The notes: generated from the letters alone by a model not told the origin. Positions 25,446 through 34,395 are shown, counted from the stretch's first letter. The stretch is DNA of 64,000 bases from an uncultured Oscillospiraceae bacterium (GCA_910588495.1 CAJUPU010000003.1:68068-132067), one strand, 5' to 3'. Numbers and translations are program-made.

Positions 25446-26060
25446 TTAACCCAGCAGGTTTTCCACGATGCCCGCGAAGCCCATGAAGGACACGGACACG
25501 ATGGCCGCGGAGATCAGGGTGATGGGCATGCCCTTGAAGCACTCGGGACACTTGCACTTGTCCACCCGGCTGCGCACCCCAGAGAACAGCACCATGGCCA
25601 GCAGGAAGCCCAGGCCGGAGCCCAGAGAGTTGAACATGGCCTGGACGAAGCCGCCGCCGAAGCCGGCCTGTTCCACCAGGTAGTTGTCGATGTTGCTGAT
25701 GCACACGCCCAGCACGGCGCAGTTGGTGGTGATCAGGGGCAGGTACACGCCCAGGGAGGCGTGCAGGGCGGGGATGTACTTCTTCAGCACGATCTCCACC
25801 AGCTGCACCAGCGCGGCGATCACCAGGATGAACACGATGGTCTGAAGGTATTTCAGCTTCAAACTGTTGAGCACGAAGTACTGGATGGGATAGGTGACGG
25901 CGGTGGCCAGCAGCATCACGAAGATGACGGCCACGCTCATCCCGGCGGCCTGGTCCAGCTTCTTGGACACCCCCAGGAAGGGGCAGATGCCCAAAAATTG
26001 GGCCAGAACGTAGTTGTTCACCAGGACGGCCGCCATGACGATGGCGATCAATTCTTTCAT
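25446..26060 (-). CDS. rnfA: Rnf complex membrane subunit RnfA
   Basis: 204 residues with six predicted membrane helices. The N terminus ELIAIVMAAVLVNNYVLAQFLGICPFLG contains the conserved half-channel motif with the cysteine that coordinates the membrane iron-sulfur centre shared with RnfE (second motif TTNCAVLGV). Start overlaps the end of rnfE by four bases. Confidence 0.95.
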   Translation of the reverse strand: MKELIAIVMAAVLVNNYVLAQFLGICPFLGVSKKLDQAAGMSVAVIFVMLLATAVTYPIQYFVLNSLKLKYLQTIVFILVIAALVQLVEIVLKKYIPALHASLGVYLPLITTNCAVLGVCISNIDNYLVEQAGFGGGFVQAMFNSLGSGLGFLLAMVLFSGVRSRVDKCKCPECFKGMPITLISAAIVSVSFMGFAGIVENLLG

Positions 26061-26749
26061 TTCGCGGCAGCCTCCCTCTTCTCAGCGCAGTTCTGCCCGT
26101 TGCACGCCGCGGCGCTGGGGCAGCCCTCACAGCTGAAGTCTTTTTTCTTGATGGCCTTGCCGTTGCTGGCCTTGTTGATGATGGCGATCAGGATGCCGAA
26201 GATGGCGAATCCCCCGGGGGCCATGGTCATGATGGAGATGTTGTTGTCCGCCAGCACGGGGATGGGGATGCCGAACCAGGTGCCCGCTCCGAAGATCTCC
26301 CGGATGGAGGCCATGGCCAGCATAGCCAGGGTGTAGCCCACCCCCATGCCGATGGCGTCCAGGGCGGAGTCGAAGGCGGTGTTCTTGTTGGCGAACATCT
26401 CCGCCCGGCCCAGGATGATGCAGTTCACCACGATCAGGGGCAGGTACAGGCCCAGGGCCACGTCCAGGGCGGGCAGGAAGGCCTTGACGATCATCTGCAC
26501 CAGGGTGACGAAGGAGGCGATGACCACGATGTAGCAGGGGATGCGCACCTTGTCGGAGATCACCTTGCGCAGCAGGGAGATCATGATGTTGGAGCACAGC
26601 AGCACGAAGGTGACCGCCGCCCCCATGCCGATGGCGTTGGACGCCTGGGTGGTGACCGCCAGGAAGGGGCAGGTGCCCAGGATCAGCACCAGGATGGGGT
26701 TTTCCTTGATGATGCCGTTGGTCAGGATCTTCAATTTATTGTTGTTCAT
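26057..26749 (-). CDS. rnfE: Rnf complex membrane subunit RnfE
   Basis: 230 residues, paralogous to RnfA: NPILVLILGTCPFLAVT and VNCIILGRAEMFA carry the matching cysteine motifs. Six membrane helices; the last 30 residues form a Cys/Lys-rich soluble tail (CEGCPSAAACNGQNC), which is longer and more cysteine-rich than I expect for RnfE. Confidence 0.95.
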   Translation of the reverse strand: MNNNKLKILTNGIIKENPILVLILGTCPFLAVTTQASNAIGMGAAVTFVLLCSNIMISLLRKVISDKVRIPCYIVVIASFVTLVQMIVKAFLPALDVALGLYLPLIVVNCIILGRAEMFANKNTAFDSALDAIGMGVGYTLAMLAMASIREIFGAGTWFGIPIPVLADNNISIMTMAPGGFAIFGILIAIINKASNGKAIKKKDFSCEGCPSAAACNGQNCAEKREAAAK

Positions 26750-26750
26750 G

Positions 26751-27314
26751 TCAGGCGGCCCCCTTTACCATGTCGTAGGCCTCGAAGGCGTAGGTCAAGG
26801 CCAGGCGGTAGAAGTTGGAGGAGCGGGTGGCGCCGCTGATGGTGTCGATGTTTTTGATATCGGACACATAGGCGGCGTCCTTGCCGGGGAACTGGCCGTA
26901 GAAATTGGCGTCCGACACGATCTTGGCGCCCAGGCCCGGGGTCTCGCTCTGGGAGAGCACCTTGGTGCCGGTGATCTTGCCCTCCCCGTCGATGCCCACG
27001 GTCATTTTCAGGGTGTTCTTGCCGCCGTAGCCCTCGGCCACGATGGAGAAGGTGTAGCCCACGCCGTTCTCGGCCTGGTAGACCTCGGTGACGGAGCTAG
27101 GCAGGTCCGCGATCTCCACCCGGAGGAAGCTGTCCGCGTTGGGCAGGACCTCCAGCCGGGCCTCCTCGTTGGCACGGCGCTCGGCCTCCTCGATGATGGG
27201 TTCGGTGACGCCGTTGGTAAAGGCCAGCAGGCCGCTCATGATGGCGCAGATCAGCACCAGCACCAGGATGGGGGCCCCGAAGTCGGCCATCACATTGGAT
27301 CTTGCTTTCGTCAT
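26751..27314 (-). CDS. rnfG: Rnf complex flavoprotein subunit RnfG
   Basis: 187 residues: membrane anchor (about 10-30) and an extracytoplasmic FMN-binding domain. The motif SGATRSS (near residue 160) carries the threonine expected to hold FMN through a phosphoester bond, installed by ApbE; no apbE is in this window. ATGA overlap with rnfD. Confidence 0.94.
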   Translation of the reverse strand: MTKARSNVMADFGAPILVLVLICAIMSGLLAFTNGVTEPIIEEAERRANEEARLEVLPNADSFLRVEIADLPSSVTEVYQAENGVGYTFSIVAEGYGGKNTLKMTVGIDGEGKITGTKVLSQSETPGLGAKIVSDANFYGQFPGKDAAYVSDIKNIDTISGATRSSNFYRLALTYAFEAYDMVKGAA

Positions 27315-28246
27315 GCCTGCACACCTCCAAACGGCTTGGTCTTGGTCCAGTCACAGATGTAGGGGTTGAGGATGTTCATCAGCAGGATGGAGAAGGACAC
27401 GCCCTCCGGGAAATTGCCCCACACCCGGATGAGCACGGTGATCAGGCCGCAGCCCAGACCGAAGATGAGCTTGCCGGCGGGGGTGGGGGGAGAGGTGGTG
27501 TAGTCGGTGGCCATGAAGATGGCGCCCAGGAACAGCCCGCCCGCCATCACCTGATACAGGGGCTGCTGGCCCAGCAGGGCGGTGCACACCAGCACGGTGC
27601 CGATGAAGGCCACAGGGGTGTGCCAGGAGATCACCCTGCGGTAGATGAGGTAAATGCCGCCAAGGAGCAAAGCCAGGCAGCTGGTCTCGCCCATGGAGCC
27701 GCCCCGGGCGCCCAGGAACATCTGGGCCAGGGTGGGCAGCTCGCCCTCGCCGCTGGCGATGATGGCCAGGGGGGTGGCGGCGGTGACGGCGTCCGCCGGG
27801 GCGTTGGAGAAGGCGGCGGGCGCCCAGGTGGTCATGGTGCCGGCAAAGGCCACCAGCATGATGACGCGGGCGGTGATGGCGGGGTTGGCGAAGTTCTGGC
27901 CGATGCCGCCGAAGAACTGCTTGATCACGATGATGGCCACGAAGGAGCCGAACATGGCCTGCCAGAGGGGGATCTCCACCGGCAGGTTCAGGGCCAGGAT
28001 CAGGCCGGTGACGGCGGCGGACAGGTCCATGACGGTGATGGGCTTGCGGCAGATCTTCTCAAAGGCCCACTCGCAAGCCATGGCCGTCGCCACGCACACC
28101 ACCTCCACCAGCAGCGCCTGCACGCCGAAGAACACGATGGACGCGATGACGGCGGGGAACAGGGCGATGAGCACGTCCCGCATGATGGTCTGGGTGGTGT
28201 CTTTCGCGTAGACGTGGGGGTTGACGGAAACGATCATGTTATCCAC
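27311..28246 (-). CDS. rnfD: Rnf complex membrane flavoprotein subunit RnfD
   Basis: 311 residues, NqrB/RnfD family, about eight to ten membrane helices. The segment DAVTAATPLAI matches the site where FMN is attached to a threonine in this family. The start is GTG 28246 with AGGAGG eight bases upstream, directly after the rnfC stop. Confidence 0.94.
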   Translation of the reverse strand: MDNMIVSVNPHVYAKDTTQTIMRDVLIALFPAVIASIVFFGVQALLVEVVCVATAMACEWAFEKICRKPITVMDLSAAVTGLILALNLPVEIPLWQAMFGSFVAIIVIKQFFGGIGQNFANPAITARVIMLVAFAGTMTTWAPAAFSNAPADAVTAATPLAIIASGEGELPTLAQMFLGARGGSMGETSCLALLLGGIYLIYRRVISWHTPVAFIGTVLVCTALLGQQPLYQVMAGGLFLGAIFMATDYTTSPPTPAGKLIFGLGCGLITVLIRVWGNFPEGVSFSILLMNILNPYICDWTKTKPFGGVQA

Positions 28247-29590
28247 TTAGACCGCCTCCTTTTCTTTTTCCTTGGCGGCTTTCTTCTCGGCCGCGGCCTT
28301 CTGCTCGGCATTGTACTGGTTCAGCATGGCCTTGGCCAGCTTGTTCACCTGGACCAGGGGGCGGCGGGCGGGGCAGCTGAAGGAGCAGCAGCCGCACTCC
28401 ATGCACAGATTCACCTTCAGGGCCTTGAGGGTCTCAGGCTCCTTGTTACTGTAGGCGCTCTCGATGGCGGCGGGCATGAGGTTGAAGGGGCAGTGGGCCA
28501 CGCAGCGCCCGCAGCGGATGCAGGAGGAGGGCACGGGGTCCTCGGCGTCCTTGGCGTCGAAGGCCAGCACGGCGTTGGTGTTCTTCATCACCGGCGCCTC
28601 CAGGGAGGGGACGGAGGTGCCCATCATGGGGCCGCCGTAGAGCACCTTCTTGGGCTCGCACTTGAGGCCCGCGAAGTCCAGCACGTTCTGGATGGGGGTG
28701 CCCACGGGGACGATCACGTTCTGGGGGTCCTTGACAGCGGAGCCGTCCACGGTGACCACCTTCTCCACCAGGGGCATGCCGGTCTTGATGTACTTGGCGA
28801 TGACGGCCAGGGTGGTGCAGTTGATCACGATGGCCCCCACGTCGATGGGCAGCTTGCCCTCGGGGACGATCTGGCCGGTGGTGTTGTAGATCAGCACCTT
28901 CTCGCCGCCCTGGGGGTACAGGGCCGGCAGGGAGGCCACCTCGAAGCCGGGCACGTCCTTGCCCGCCTGCTGCATGATCTTCACGCACTGGGGCTTGTTG
29001 TCCTCGATGCCGATCACGATCCGGTCGGCGGTGTAATACTTCTGGAGCAGCTGGGCCCCGTAGATCACGTCGTCGGCGCTGTCGATCATGGTGCGGGTGT
29101 CGGAGGTGATGTAGGGCTCGCACTCCGCGCCGTTGATGATGATGGCGCGGACCCGGTCGGGGTCCACGTTGAGCTTGACCGACGTGGGGAAGCCCGCGCC
29201 GCCCAGGCCCACGCAGCCGCACTGGCGCACCGCCTCCACGAAGCTGTCCTTGTCGGTGACCACCGGGGGCTTGACGCCCTCCCACACGGTCTGCTGCCCG
29301 TCGGTCTCGATCACGATGACGGTATCGAACCGGCCATTGGAGCTGACGATCTCGTCCAGCCGCTTCACCTTGCCGGACACGCCGGAGTAGATGGGCGCGG
29401 ACATGAAGCCCCCCGCCTCCGCGATCAGCTGGCCCACCTTCACCTCGTCCCCCGGCTTGACCACGGGCTTGGCCGGGGCGCCGATGTTCATAGACATGGG
29501 CACCGTGATCACCGGAGGCACCGGCAGGCGCACGGGGACCCGGTCCACCGTGTTTTTGCGATGGGGCGCATGGATACCATGCAGTTTCAC
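28247..29590 (-). CDS. rnfC: Rnf complex NADH-binding subunit RnfC
   Basis: 447 residues; first gene of the rnf operon. An NqrA-like N-terminal domain (HRKNTVDRVPV), an SLBB/FMN-binding NuoF-like region (GLGGAGFPTSVKL, INGAECEPYI), and two C-terminal 4Fe-4S motifs (CIRCGRCVAHCP, CMECGCCSFSCP). RnfC takes electrons to NAD+. GTG start with AAGGAGG upstream. Transcribed from a promoter near 29.7 kb, divergent from an Rrf2 regulator. Confidence 0.95.
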   Translation of the reverse strand: MKLHGIHAPHRKNTVDRVPVRLPVPPVITVPMSMNIGAPAKPVVKPGDEVKVGQLIAEAGGFMSAPIYSGVSGKVKRLDEIVSSNGRFDTVIVIETDGQQTVWEGVKPPVVTDKDSFVEAVRQCGCVGLGGAGFPTSVKLNVDPDRVRAIIINGAECEPYITSDTRTMIDSADDVIYGAQLLQKYYTADRIVIGIEDNKPQCVKIMQQAGKDVPGFEVASLPALYPQGGEKVLIYNTTGQIVPEGKLPIDVGAIVINCTTLAVIAKYIKTGMPLVEKVVTVDGSAVKDPQNVIVPVGTPIQNVLDFAGLKCEPKKVLYGGPMMGTSVPSLEAPVMKNTNAVLAFDAKDAEDPVPSSCIRCGRCVAHCPFNLMPAAIESAYSNKEPETLKALKVNLCMECGCCSFSCPARRPLVQVNKLAKAMLNQYNAEQKAAAEKKAAKEKEKEAV

Positions 29591-29707
29591 AATGTCTCCT
29601 CCTTCTGATTTGTTTCTACGATCCCCTCCCCGCCCGGCGGGGAGCCACAGACGGCGGCCCCGCCAAAGGGCGGGAATGGCTGGAGGGCCGCCAAATCATG
29701 TAGAGAC

Positions 29708-29735
29708 ATTATACCACGTTCCGGTCCAAACGCAA
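29708..29735 (-). promoter_or_regulatory. Promoter of the rnf operon
   Basis: On the minus strand TTGCGT (29735-29730), 16 bases, TATAAT (29713-29708), about 110 bases before the rnfC start. The leader contains a strong GC hairpin (CCCCGCC / GGCGGGG, around 29622-29640) without a T-run. Confidence 0.65.
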
Positions 29736-29795
29736 GGGAAAATGTGCTGAGATCTCCACAAAATTTGCCAAAAACTTAACAAGCTCCATTCGGCC

Positions 29796-29824
29796 TTGAA
29801 ATCCGACCAAGATCGTGGTAATTT
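29796..29824 (+). promoter_or_regulatory. Promoter of the Rrf2 regulator gene
   Basis: TTGAAA (29796-29801), 17 bases, TAATTT (29819-29824), 28 bases before the ATG at 29852. It is divergent from the rnf promoter, which starts about 80 bases away, so one regulator binding between them could affect both. Confidence 0.5.
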
Positions 29825-29851
29825 ATTATGGAGCAAATGGGGGGACCATGT

Positions 29852-30295
29852 ATGAAAATTTCCACGAAAGGGCGCTATGCCCTCCGGCTGATGGTGGACA
29901 TCGCCCAGCATGTGGACAGCGGCCCGGTGTCCCTGCGGGACGCCGCCCGCCGCCAGCAGCTCAGCGACAAATACCTGGAGCAGATCGTCACCCCCCTGGC
30001 CCGGGCGGGGCTGGTGCGCTCCGTGCGGGGGGCCGGGGGCGGCTACCTGCTCACCCGGCGGCCGGAGGAGTACTCCGTGGGCGACATCCTGCGCCCTCTG
30101 GAGGGCGACCTGGCCCCGGTGGAGTGCGCCACCGACGGCGGCTACTGCGAGCACAGCTGCGACTGCGTCACGGTGGAGCTGTGGCAGGACATCCACAAGG
30201 CGGTGTCGGCGGTGGTGGACCGCACCACCCTGGCCGACCTGGTGGAGCGGCAGCGGCGCCACCAGAGCAAGGGCGAACCCACCCCTTGTCCCTAG
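29852..30295 (+). CDS. Rrf2 family transcriptional regulator
   Basis: 147 residues. The N-terminal winged helix-turn-helix begins MKISTKGRYALRLMVDIAQH and contains VRGAGGGYLLTRRPEEYSVGDI, the IscR/CymR/NsrR signature. A cysteine group ECATDGGYCEHSCDC (about residues 90-104) may bind an iron-sulfur cluster, though its spacing differs from IscR (C-x5-C-x5-C-x2-H). Start at 29852 with GGGGGA upstream. Divergence from rnf suggests, without proving, redox or iron-sulfur control of rnf. Confidence 0.88.
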   Translation: MKISTKGRYALRLMVDIAQHVDSGPVSLRDAARRQQLSDKYLEQIVTPLARAGLVRSVRGAGGGYLLTRRPEEYSVGDILRPLEGDLAPVECATDGGYCEHSCDCVTVELWQDIHKAVSAVVDRTTLADLVERQRRHQSKGEPTPCP

Positions 30296-30468
30296 GGAAG
30301 CGCGGAGCCGTCGTGAGTCGTGAGCAGCGCGGATGGAGCGGAGCGAGGCCGAGCGATGGGGCCAACGGCCCCGGAGACCAGGCCGAGTCGGAGGGAAGCC
30401 GCGCGTTGCGAACAGGCGCGGCGTGACAACAGAAAACGGCGAATCATTATACTGAGAGGAACTACCGT

Positions 30469-31653
30469 ATGGAGATCAACGGCCAAACTGTACAAGAGAC
30501 CTACTACTATAAGGATATGGGCCTGTCCGAGGCCACCATGAAGGCCCTGGACAAAAAGGGCTTCACCCAGGCCACCCCCATCCAGGGCGGGGCCATCCCC
30601 TATTTCATGGACTGGAAGGACGTGGTGGCCAAGGCCCCCACCGGCACCGGCAAGACCTTCGCCTTCGGCATCCCCATGGTGGAGCACGTGGACCCGGCGT
30701 CCAGCGACGTCCAGGCCCTGATCCTGGCCCCCACCCGGGAGCTGGCCATCCAGATCCGGGACGAGCTGCGGGACCTGTGCGCCTTCCGGGAGGGGGTGCG
30801 CACCGTGTGCCTCTACGGCGGCCAGCCCATCGAGAAGCAGCTCACCCAGCTGAAGAACAAGCCCCAGATCGTGGTGGCCACCCCCGGGCGGCTGATGGAC
30901 CACATGAAGCGGCGCACCGTCAAGCTGGACAAGGTGCAGACCGTGGTGCTGGACGAGGCGGACCGGATGCTGGACATGGGCTTTATCCAGGACGTGACCC
31001 GGATCCTGGACAAGATGCCCCACCGCCGCAACTTAGGGTTATTTTCCGCCACCATATCACGGGAAGTTATGGATATCTCCTGGGTGTACCAGCGGGACCC
31101 GGCGGAGATCACCGTCCGCCCGGTGGAGGAGAACCGCCCGGATATCCAGCAGTACGCCATCGAGCTGATGGGCCGGGAGCAGAAGCTGGACACCATGACC
31201 GCCCTGATCCGGAACGGCGGCTACGACCGGGCCATCGCCTTCTGCAACACGAAGAACATGACCGACCGGCTGGCAGGGCTGCTGAAGATGCGGGACATCT
31301 CCTGCGAGGCGATCCACGGCGACATCCCCCAGCGGGAGCGGGAGCGCACCCTGCAACGGTTCAAGGAGGGGAAGCTGCGGGTGCTGGTGGCCACCGACGT
31401 GGCCGCCCGGGGGCTGGACATCGACGATGTGGACGCGGTGTTCAACTACGACGTGCCCGATGAGCAGGAGTATTATATCCACCGGATCGGCCGCACCGGC
31501 CGGGCCCGCAAGCACGGCGTGTCCTACACCCTGATGGCGTCGGTGACCGAGTCGGTGAAAATGCGGGACATCGCCCGGAACACCAAGGCGGACATCCAGC
31601 TTTTGAAGTACGACAAGGACGGCTGCCTCATGCTGGTGGAGCAGGAGGTATGA
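30469..31653 (+). CDS. DEAD-box ATP-dependent RNA helicase
   Basis: 394 residues: Q motif (GFTQATPIQ), Walker A APTGTGKT (56-63), PTRELAIQ, DEAD (162-165), SAT, and the helicase C-terminal motifs AIHGDIPQRERERTL, TDVAARGLDI and RIGRTGRA. It ends soon after the helicase core, so it lacks the C-terminal RNA-binding tail of CshA/DbpA. Expected to unwind structured mRNA or act in ribosome assembly. 173 bases separate it from rrf2; a TATACT box at about 30450 could be its -10. Confidence 0.92.
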   Translation: MEINGQTVQETYYYKDMGLSEATMKALDKKGFTQATPIQGGAIPYFMDWKDVVAKAPTGTGKTFAFGIPMVEHVDPASSDVQALILAPTRELAIQIRDELRDLCAFREGVRTVCLYGGQPIEKQLTQLKNKPQIVVATPGRLMDHMKRRTVKLDKVQTVVLDEADRMLDMGFIQDVTRILDKMPHRRNLGLFSATISREVMDISWVYQRDPAEITVRPVEENRPDIQQYAIELMGREQKLDTMTALIRNGGYDRAIAFCNTKNMTDRLAGLLKMRDISCEAIHGDIPQRERERTLQRFKEGKLRVLVATDVAARGLDIDDVDAVFNYDVPDEQEYYIHRIGRTGRARKHGVSYTLMASVTESVKMRDIARNTKADIQLLKYDKDGCLMLVEQEV

Positions 31654-31660
31654 CGCAAAC

Positions 31661-31697
31661 GACCGAGGGAACGCCGCAGGCCGCCCCTCGGTCCTTT
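31661..31697 (+). terminator. Terminator after the DEAD-box gene
   Basis: Nine-base stem GACCGAGGG / CCCTCGGTC (31661-31669 and 31685-31693), 15-base loop, followed by CTTTTG. It starts eight bases after the helicase stop codon. Confidence 0.7.
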
Positions 31698-31716
31698 TGC
31701 CAAAGGAGGCTTTTTC

Positions 31717-32490
31717 ATGGATATTCGCGTTTTGGCCGTGGGCGACGTGGCGGGGGAGGCGGGGGTGGACTTTTTGTGCCGCCGCCTGCCCGCCCTGCGC
31801 AGGGAGCACGACATCCACTTCACCGTGGTGTGCGGGGAGAACGCCGCCTTCCACGGCCTGCTCCCCGCCCAGGCGGACGCCATCTTCGCCGCCGGGGCGG
31901 ATGTGATAACGATGGGGAATCACACCTGGGGAAAACGACAGATCGTAAAATATATGGAGGGCTGTCCCTACCTCCTCCGGCCCGCCAACTACCCCGACCA
32001 GGCCCCCGGCCGGGGCTGGGGGGTGTTCGACGGCCCCCGGGGCCTGCGCCTGCGGGTGGTGGACCTGATCGGCCGGGTGGGGATGGACCCCAACTTCGAC
32101 AGCCCCTTCACCAAGATGGACCAGATCTTGAAGGAGGGCGGGGCGGATCTGACCCTGGTGGACTTCCACGCCGAGGCCACCAGCGAGAAGGGGGCCATGG
32201 CCTGGTATCTGGACGGCCGGGTCCAGGCCCTGTGGGGCACCCACACCCACGTGCCCACCGCCGACTGCCAGGTGCTCCCCCAGGGGCTGGGCTTCGTCAC
32301 CGACCTGGGCATGACCGGCCCCGCCCAGTCGGTGATCGGCAGCAGGCCGGAGCAGGCCATCAACCTCTTCCTGGGCGGGATGCCCCAGCGGTTCGAGCCC
32401 GCCCCCGGCCCCTGCAAGCTCAACGCGGTGCTGTTCCAGATCGACGCCGCCGCCAAGCGGTGCGTGGGCGTGGAGCGGGTGGACCTATGA
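31717..32490 (+). CDS. ymdB: YmdB family metallophosphoesterase
   Basis: 257 residues of the TIGR00282 family (2',3'-cyclic nucleotide phosphodiesterase in Bacillus). Metal-binding motifs: GDVAGEAG (8-15), GENAA, MGNHTWGK, DFHAEATSEK and WGTHTHVPTAD. The family is linked to RNA-related and biofilm/motility control in Bacillus. The AAAGGAGG ribosome site is immediately downstream of the preceding terminator. Confidence 0.9.
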   Translation: MDIRVLAVGDVAGEAGVDFLCRRLPALRREHDIHFTVVCGENAAFHGLLPAQADAIFAAGADVITMGNHTWGKRQIVKYMEGCPYLLRPANYPDQAPGRGWGVFDGPRGLRLRVVDLIGRVGMDPNFDSPFTKMDQILKEGGADLTLVDFHAEATSEKGAMAWYLDGRVQALWGTHTHVPTADCQVLPQGLGFVTDLGMTGPAQSVIGSRPEQAINLFLGGMPQRFEPAPGPCKLNAVLFQIDAAAKRCVGVERVDL

Positions 32491-32551
32491 AACCGCCCCA
32501 TTCCGCGCGGGCCAGAGCCCGCGGCGTGCCGGTCATTGGACCTTGAACGTG

Positions 32552-32577
32552 AGGCCCTCTCCCGCCGGAGAGGGCCT
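32552..32577 (+). terminator. Hairpin after ymdB
   Basis: Eleven-base perfect stem AGGCCCTCTCC / GGAGAGGGCCT with CGCC loop, followed by TAAATAT. The T-run is weak but position and stem strength fit a terminator. Confidence 0.6.
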
Positions 32578-32664
32578 TAAATATGCCGGTTTATGGGACT
32601 CTATTTGGGGTATCCTTTCCTCAGGACAACGGGGAGGACATCCCCCATGAAAGGAGCGTCCCAT

Positions 32665-32781
32665 ATGTACGAGATGGAGTTTGTGCGGGGCCACGTGGAG
32701 GTCTACCTGGACGGCGCGTTCTGCTTTTCCGCCGACACCCGGGGCGAGGCGGAAAAAGAGATCGCGGAGCTGAGCGCGTAA
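32665..32781 (+). CDS. Very small conserved-looking protein (38 aa)
   Basis: ATG at 32665 with AAGGAG eight bases upstream; product starts MYEMEFVRGHVEVYLDGAFC and ends RGEAEKEIAELSA. The pattern 'V.GHVEVY..G.F.FSAD...EA..E' looks like a small protein family I have seen in Firmicutes genomes, without known function. It stands alone between two strong hairpin terminators, which supports it being an expressed unit. No membrane segment. Confidence 0.6.
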   Translation: MYEMEFVRGHVEVYLDGAFCFSADTRGEAEKEIAELSA

Positions 32782-32784
32782 ACG

Positions 32785-32819
32785 AATGTCCCCTGCGGAG
32801 ATCCCGCAGGGGACATTTT
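32785..32819. terminator. Bidirectional terminator between the small gene and htrA
   Basis: Fourteen-base perfect stem AATGTCCCCTGCGG / CCGCAGGGGACATT (32785-32798 and 32804-32817), five-base loop, TTC after it on the plus strand and an A/T flank on both sides. Serves the plus-strand small gene and the minus-strand htrA. Confidence 0.85.
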
Positions 32820-32836
32820 CACGGTCCTTTTCGCCC

Positions 32837-34270
32837 TTACCGGAAGAAATAGCTCCAGGGGAACTCGCTGAACGGGTCGTAGTAGCCGCCGTTCCCGCCG
32901 TAGGGATCGTAGTAGCCGCCGCTGGAGGTCTGCCGGGGGGCGGGGTCCCGATAGACGTTCTGGTCTCCCTGGCCGCCGGAGGTCTGGGCGCTGTTCTGCT
33001 GCTCGTCGAAGGTGAGGGTGAGGGTGATGCTCTCGCCGGAGCGGTACACCTCCACCTTCACCGTGTCCCCCGCCCGGTAGCTGTTCTTCACCGAGGTGAG
33101 CTGGCTGACGCCGGTGATCTCGGTATCATCGATCTTGGTGATGATGTCCCCCCGGCGGATGCCCGCCGCCTCGGCGCAGGAGCCCTCCTCCACGTCGTTG
33201 ACATACACCCCCACGGGCCAGCCGAAGCGCTGGGCGTAGTCGGCGGTATCGGAGGGGTTCAGGATGCCCATGTAGGGCCGCCCGGTGACGTAACCGTACT
33301 TCATGAAGTCGGTGACGATGCCCAGCACGTCGTTGATGGGGATGGCGAAGCCGATGCCCTCGATGGCCGCTTCCCGGCTGTCGCCGTTGTTGGACAGCTT
33401 GGCGGAGGTGATGCCCACCACCCGGCCGTAGCTGTCGAAGAGCGGCCCGCCGGAGTTGCCGGAGTTGATGGTGCAGTTGGTCTGGATCATGTTCATCACG
33501 GTGCCGTCGCTCATGGTGACGGACCGGCCGGTGGCGGACACGTAGCCCGAGGTGAGGGAGAAGGACAGGGTGCCCAAGGCGTTGCCGATGGTGCACACCT
33601 GCTCGCCCACCACCAGGTCGTCGGAGTCGCCCAGCACCACCGGCTTCAGGCCGGACACGCCGTCGATCTTCAGCACCGCCACGTCGTTGAGCTCCTCGCC
33701 GCCCACGAACTTGGCGTCGTAGCTCTCGCCGCTGTTCAGCGTCACCTTGATGGCGGTGGCCCCGTCGATCACGTGGTAGTTGGTGACGATGTAGCCGTCC
33801 TGGCTGATGATGAAGCCAGAGCCCGCCCCGGCGGCCTCATACTGGTAGTAGCCCTGCTGGACCATGGCCTGGACGGAGATGCACACCGAGGAGTCGGCGT
33901 AGGCCGCGTTGATCTCCGCCAGGGTCATGGGGGTGAGGCCGTCCGCCTTCTTCACCTGGACCGGGGCGGGGTCGGTGTCGTTGCGGTGGATCACGCTGCC
34001 CTCGTCCCCGGGGGCGGACAGGCTGTCCTGCCGGCCGGGATCGCTGAGGGAGCTGTAGAGGGCCGCGCCCCCCACCCCCGCGCCGCCGCCCGCCAGGGCG
34101 CAGCACAGCACCAGGGCCACCGCCTTGGCCGCGCCCCCCTTTTTCTTCTTTTTTGGGGGCTGGGGCGGGGTGGGGGAGGGCTGCCCGGGCCGCTCCCAGG
34201 GGTCGGAGGGCTGGGAAGCGTAGTTGAAGTGGTACACGCCGTTGCTGTCGAAACCGTTCTGATCGTTCAT
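32837..34270 (-). CDS. HtrA/DegP-type membrane serine protease with PDZ domain
   Basis: 477 residues. Cytoplasmic Pro/Lys-rich N terminus, one membrane segment (about 49-73), trypsin-like domain with the triad H166 (TNYHVIDG), D196 (LNDVAVLKID) and S273 (NSGNSGGPLFD), then one PDZ domain (about 345-435, GVYVNDVEEGSCAEAAGIRRGDII) and a Gly/Tyr/Ser-rich tail. Quality control of secreted and membrane proteins. Promoter about 100 bases upstream. Confidence 0.92.
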   Translation of the reverse strand: MNDQNGFDSNGVYHFNYASQPSDPWERPGQPSPTPPQPPKKKKKGGAAKAVALVLCCALAGGGAGVGGAALYSSLSDPGRQDSLSAPGDEGSVIHRNDTDPAPVQVKKADGLTPMTLAEINAAYADSSVCISVQAMVQQGYYQYEAAGAGSGFIISQDGYIVTNYHVIDGATAIKVTLNSGESYDAKFVGGEELNDVAVLKIDGVSGLKPVVLGDSDDLVVGEQVCTIGNALGTLSFSLTSGYVSATGRSVTMSDGTVMNMIQTNCTINSGNSGGPLFDSYGRVVGITSAKLSNNGDSREAAIEGIGFAIPINDVLGIVTDFMKYGYVTGRPYMGILNPSDTADYAQRFGWPVGVYVNDVEEGSCAEAAGIRRGDIITKIDDTEITGVSQLTSVKNSYRAGDTVKVEVYRSGESITLTLTFDEQQNSAQTSGGQGDQNVYRDPAPRQTSSGGYYDPYGGNGGYYDPFSEFPWSYFFR

Positions 34271-34366
34271 GGAAATTCTCCTTTCCAGGTCTGCTGGGGA
34301 TATCTATCTTCTGGCCGGGGGGCCGTCCGGGCCTCTCCCCTGCCGCTGAGGATAAGATACTACGCA

Positions 34367-34395
34367 ATTATGACCAGAGTATGTCATGGGGCCAA
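34367..34395 (-). promoter_or_regulatory. Promoter of htrA
   Basis: On the minus strand TTGGCC (34395-34390), 17 bases, CATAAT (34372-34367). Moderately close to consensus. The rest of the 170-base gap before the AI-2E exporter gene shows nothing else convincing. Confidence 0.5.
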
